Source: JARFQH01 sp041299015 (GTDB taxonomy: Bacteria > Desulfobacterota > Desulfobacteria > Desulfobacterales > SG8-13). Taken from it: a DNA stretch of 15,016 nt. Location of the stretch: assembly GCA_041299015.1 (NCBI GenBank), contig JBFYWB010000002.1:1-15016 (forward strand). Reading direction: 5' to 3'. The translations under genes were made by a program, and so were the position numbers. Below are positions 12,618 through 15,016 of this stretch, one piece after another. The notes beneath the pieces were generated by a model, which saw only the letters and a list, made by a program, of their open reading frames with translations, was not told the origin of the DNA and searched no databases. Position 1 is the stretch's first letter. Each line of letters starts with the position of its first letter.

Positions 12618-15016
12618 ATGCAGCGAGAGGATTTTATTCGACGGATCAGCGTTCACGGCCGGCAATACCGCATTGCGGACATCACGCGCCTGCAGGTAAA
12701 TGGCTTGGCGGACATCGGCCGGCTGCCGTTTTCCATCCGGATCCTGGTTGAAAACCTGCTGAGAAAACTCGACGGCCGCATCGTGCGGGAAGAAGACCTG
12801 CTCAACATCGCCCGCTGGCAGAAGACCTACGGCGCTCCGGTGGAAATTCCCTACCACCCGGCCAGGGTATTGATGCAGGACTTCACCGGCGTCCCGGCGG
12901 TGGTCGATCTGGCCGCCATGCGCGATGCCGTCAAGGAACTGGGGGGCGACCCGGTGAAAATCAACCCCTTGGTGCCGGTGGACTTGATCGTGGACCATTC
13001 CGTTCAACTCGATTACTTCGGCAGCGATAGAGCCCTGACCAAAAACGTGGCCATGGAATACGCGCGCAACGGCGAACGCTATGCCCTTCTCAAGTGGGCC
13101 CAGAAGAGTTTCGACAATTTCAGGGTCGTGCCGCCCAATTCCGGCATCTGCCATCAGGTCAACCTGGAATACCTCGGCCGGGTGGTGGTCACCGAAGGCG
13201 ATGGCGATACGCTGCAGGCCTATCCGGACACCCTGGTGGGCACCGACTCCCACACGACAATGATCGACGGTATCGGCGTCATGGGCTGGGGGGTGGGCGG
13301 AATCGAGGCCGAAGCGGTCATGCTGGGCCAACCTTACTACCTGTCGATCCCCCAGGTCATCGGGGTGCGCCTTAGCGGCGACTTAAAACCCGGGGTGACC
13401 GCCACCGACCTGGTGCTGGCGGTTACCGAGATGCTTAGGAAACACAACGTGGTCGAGAAGTTCGTCGAGTATTTCGGCCCTGGAACGAAGAAACTGACCG
13501 TTCCGGATCGCGCCACGATCGCCAACATGACTCCCGAATACGGGGCGACCCTCGGGTTTTTCCCGGTGGACGAGAAAACCGTCGACTACCTGAAACTGAC
13601 CAACCGCAAAGAGCAGGCCAAAATCGTCGAGGCTTACACCAAAGCCAACGGGCTCTTTTACAGCGGTGCGGAAAATCCGGAATACAGCCAGGTGTTGGAG
13701 CTGGATCTTTCCACCGTCGCACCTGCGGTGGCCGGGCCCGCCCGACCCCAAGACCGGATCGTGCTGCCCGATTTGAAGGGCGCTTTTGCGAAAGTGCTCG
13801 GATGCGAGTACGACCGCGATGCCGATCTGGCGCACCTGTCGCAGTTCCACGACGAGTCCGGCTCGCAGACCATGCGGTCGCCGGTCTGCCATCCGGTCAA
13901 CGCCAGGGCCTACGAGGTGAACCTCTTCGGCCGGCCGGAGCGATTCGGCGACGGCTGCCTGGCGATTGCGGCGATCACCTCCTGCACCAACACCTCCAAC
14001 CCGTCCGTTCTCCTGGGGGCCGGTCTGCTGGCCCGCAAGGCCGTGGCGCGCGGGTTGAAAATTCCGGCCTATGTCAAAACATCTCTGGCCCCCGGTTCCA
14101 AAGTCGTCCTGCGGTACCTGGATGATGCGGGCCTGATGCCCTTCTTCGAAGCCCTCGGGTTTCACCTGGCGGCCTTCGGCTGCACCACCTGCATCGGCAA
14201 CAGCGGTCCCCTGCACCCCGAAATCGAGCGGATCATCAAGGAAAAGAACCTCACGGTGGCTGCGGTTCTCTCCGGGAACCGTAATTTCGAAGCCCGCATC
14301 CACCAGAGCGTCAAGGCCAATTACCTGGCCTCGCCCCTGCTGGTGGTCGCCTTCGCCTTGGCCGGCCGCATCGATGTGGACCTGACCTTTGAACCGGTGG
14401 GACTCGATCCCAACGGAGAGCCGGTCTACCTGGAGGAGATCTGGCCTTCCAAGGAGGAGATCGACGCCCTCATCGACAAACACGTCAAAAAGGTTTTCTA
14501 CGCGGAGGAATACAGCCGGATTTTCGACGGCGATCAATTCTGGCAGGAACTCGATACCGCCGAGAGTGAAACCTTCAGCTGGGATGACCGATCGACCTAT
14601 ATCAAGCGGCCGCCTTATTTCGAAGACTTCAACCTCGAGCTGTCGGCACCGGTCGACATCAATGCCGCCGCCGCTTTGATGATGCTCGGCGACACCGTGA
14701 CCACCGACCACATTTCGCCGGCAGGGGCGATTCCGGCCGCCTATCCGGCCGGCCGCTACCTGATCGCCCGCGGGGTCGAGCCGGTCGATTTTAATTCCTA
14801 CGGCTCCCGCAGGGGCAATCATGACGTCATGCTGCGCGGCACCTTCGGGAACATCCGCATCAAGAACAGACTCGTGGCCCCGAAAGAGGGCAGTTATACC
14901 GTTAAATTTCCGGAGAAGCAGGAGATGTTCGTCTACGACGCCGCTGAAAGCTACCGCCAAGAATCGAAACCGCTGATCGTTCTGGCCGGCAAAGAATACG
15001 GAACCGGTTCTTCGCG
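12618..15016 (+). CDS. acnA: aconitate hydratase A (3' end beyond window)
   Basis: The ATG at 12618 follows AAGGAG with a 5-base spacer. At least 799 residues are present; family members run to about 880-900, so roughly the last 90 are outside the window. It isomerises citrate and isocitrate through cis-aconitate in the TCA cycle using a [4Fe-4S] cluster. The cluster ligands are C456 in TSCTNTSNPS and C522 and C525 in FGCTTCIGNSG. Other hallmarks are DHSVQLDYFG, PDTLVGTDSHTTMIDGIGV, GWGVGGIEAEAVMLGQP, the swivelling-domain DHISPAG, NSYGSRRGNHDVM and, at the edge, GKEYGTGSSR. The order places it in the AcnA/IRP-type group rather than AcnB. It directly follows the VTT protein gene. Confidence 0.96.
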   Translation, partial: MQREDFIRRISVHGRQYRIADITRLQVNGLADIGRLPFSIRILVENLLRKLDGRIVREEDLLNIARWQKTYGAPVEIPYHPARVLMQDFTGVPAVVDLAAMRDAVKELGGDPVKINPLVPVDLIVDHSVQLDYFGSDRALTKNVAMEYARNGERYALLKWAQKSFDNFRVVPPNSGICHQVNLEYLGRVVVTEGDGDTLQAYPDTLVGTDSHTTMIDGIGVMGWGVGGIEAEAVMLGQPYYLSIPQVIGVRLSGDLKPGVTATDLVLAVTEMLRKHNVVEKFVEYFGPGTKKLTVPDRATIANMTPEYGATLGFFPVDEKTVDYLKLTNRKEQAKIVEAYTKANGLFYSGAENPEYSQVLELDLSTVAPAVAGPARPQDRIVLPDLKGAFAKVLGCEYDRDADLAHLSQFHDESGSQTMRSPVCHPVNARAYEVNLFGRPERFGDGCLAIAAITSCTNTSNPSVLLGAGLLARKAVARGLKIPAYVKTSLAPGSKVVLRYLDDAGLMPFFEALGFHLAAFGCTTCIGNSGPLHPEIERIIKEKNLTVAAVLSGNRNFEARIHQSVKANYLASPLLVVAFALAGRIDVDLTFEPVGLDPNGEPVYLEEIWPSKEEIDALIDKHVKKVFYAEEYSRIFDGDQFWQELDTAESETFSWDDRSTYIKRPPYFEDFNLELSAPVDINAAAALMMLGDTVTTDHISPAGAIPAAYPAGRYLIARGVEPVDFNSYGSRRGNHDVMLRGTFGNIRIKNRLVAPKEGSYTVKFPEKQEMFVYDAAESYRQESKPLIVLAGKEYGTGSS

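Noticed and set aside
13383..14960. 525-residue open frame antisense to aconitase
   Set aside because: The sense strand carries an intact aconitase with all cluster cysteines; the antisense frame is a by-product of GC-rich codon bias and has no recognisable domain.

Overview
The window looks like a chromosomal segment of a deltaproteobacterium (Desulfobacterota, most likely a Desulfobacteraceae-type sulfate reducer). This rests on moderate-to-high GC, the protein flavour (thiol peroxidase with the N-terminus MKERTGVIT, RecD2, ExeA-like ATPase, periplasmic DsbA-like proteins with a half-propeller N-terminus) and one probable selenoprotein, a protein type common in that group. Taxonomy is inference from reading alone.

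Layout. (a) 1-1700 is a decayed accessory patch: a tiny ORF, a fragment of an ADP-ribosylglycohydrolase-like protein lacking both ends, and on the minus strand an ExeA-type AAA ATPase cut off just after Walker B, abutting in frame the C-terminal piece of a nucleotidyltransferase-like protein. (b) 1976-4477 (+) is an intact RecD2-type SF1 helicase, convergent with a GHKL (HSP90/MORC-like) ATPase at 4551-6074 (-). (c) 6156-6704 has no convincing protein gene but ends in a textbook rho-independent terminator on the + strand and begins with a sigma-54-like promoter match, so it may encode a structured non-coding RNA of about 300 nt. (d) 6705-7310 (-) is a secreted protein of unknown function; 7621-9264 (+) is a lipoprotein made almost wholly of TolB/PD40-like beta-propeller repeats. 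(e) 9353-10210 (-) reads as a secreted DsbA-like thioredoxin-fold protein interrupted by a single in-frame TGA exactly where the first cysteine of the CxxC redox motif should be. With a SECIS-like hairpin downstream of the TGA, this is best explained as a UxxC selenoprotein. (f) 10457-10879 (+) is a small cytoplasmic protein of unknown function, 11006-11521 (-) is a thiol peroxidase (Tpx), 11882-12580 (+) is a VTT/DedA (TVP38/TMEM64) membrane protein, and 12618 to the window end (+) is aconitase A, missing its C-terminus at the window edge.

The genes do not form one operon. A loose theme of redox and envelope functions runs through 6.7-11.5 kb (secreted protein, propeller lipoprotein, Sec-DsbA, Tpx). 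The two most interesting items are the probable Sec-containing DsbA-like protein, which an automatic annotator would split into two ORFs, and the orphan-terminator locus at 6336-6660.
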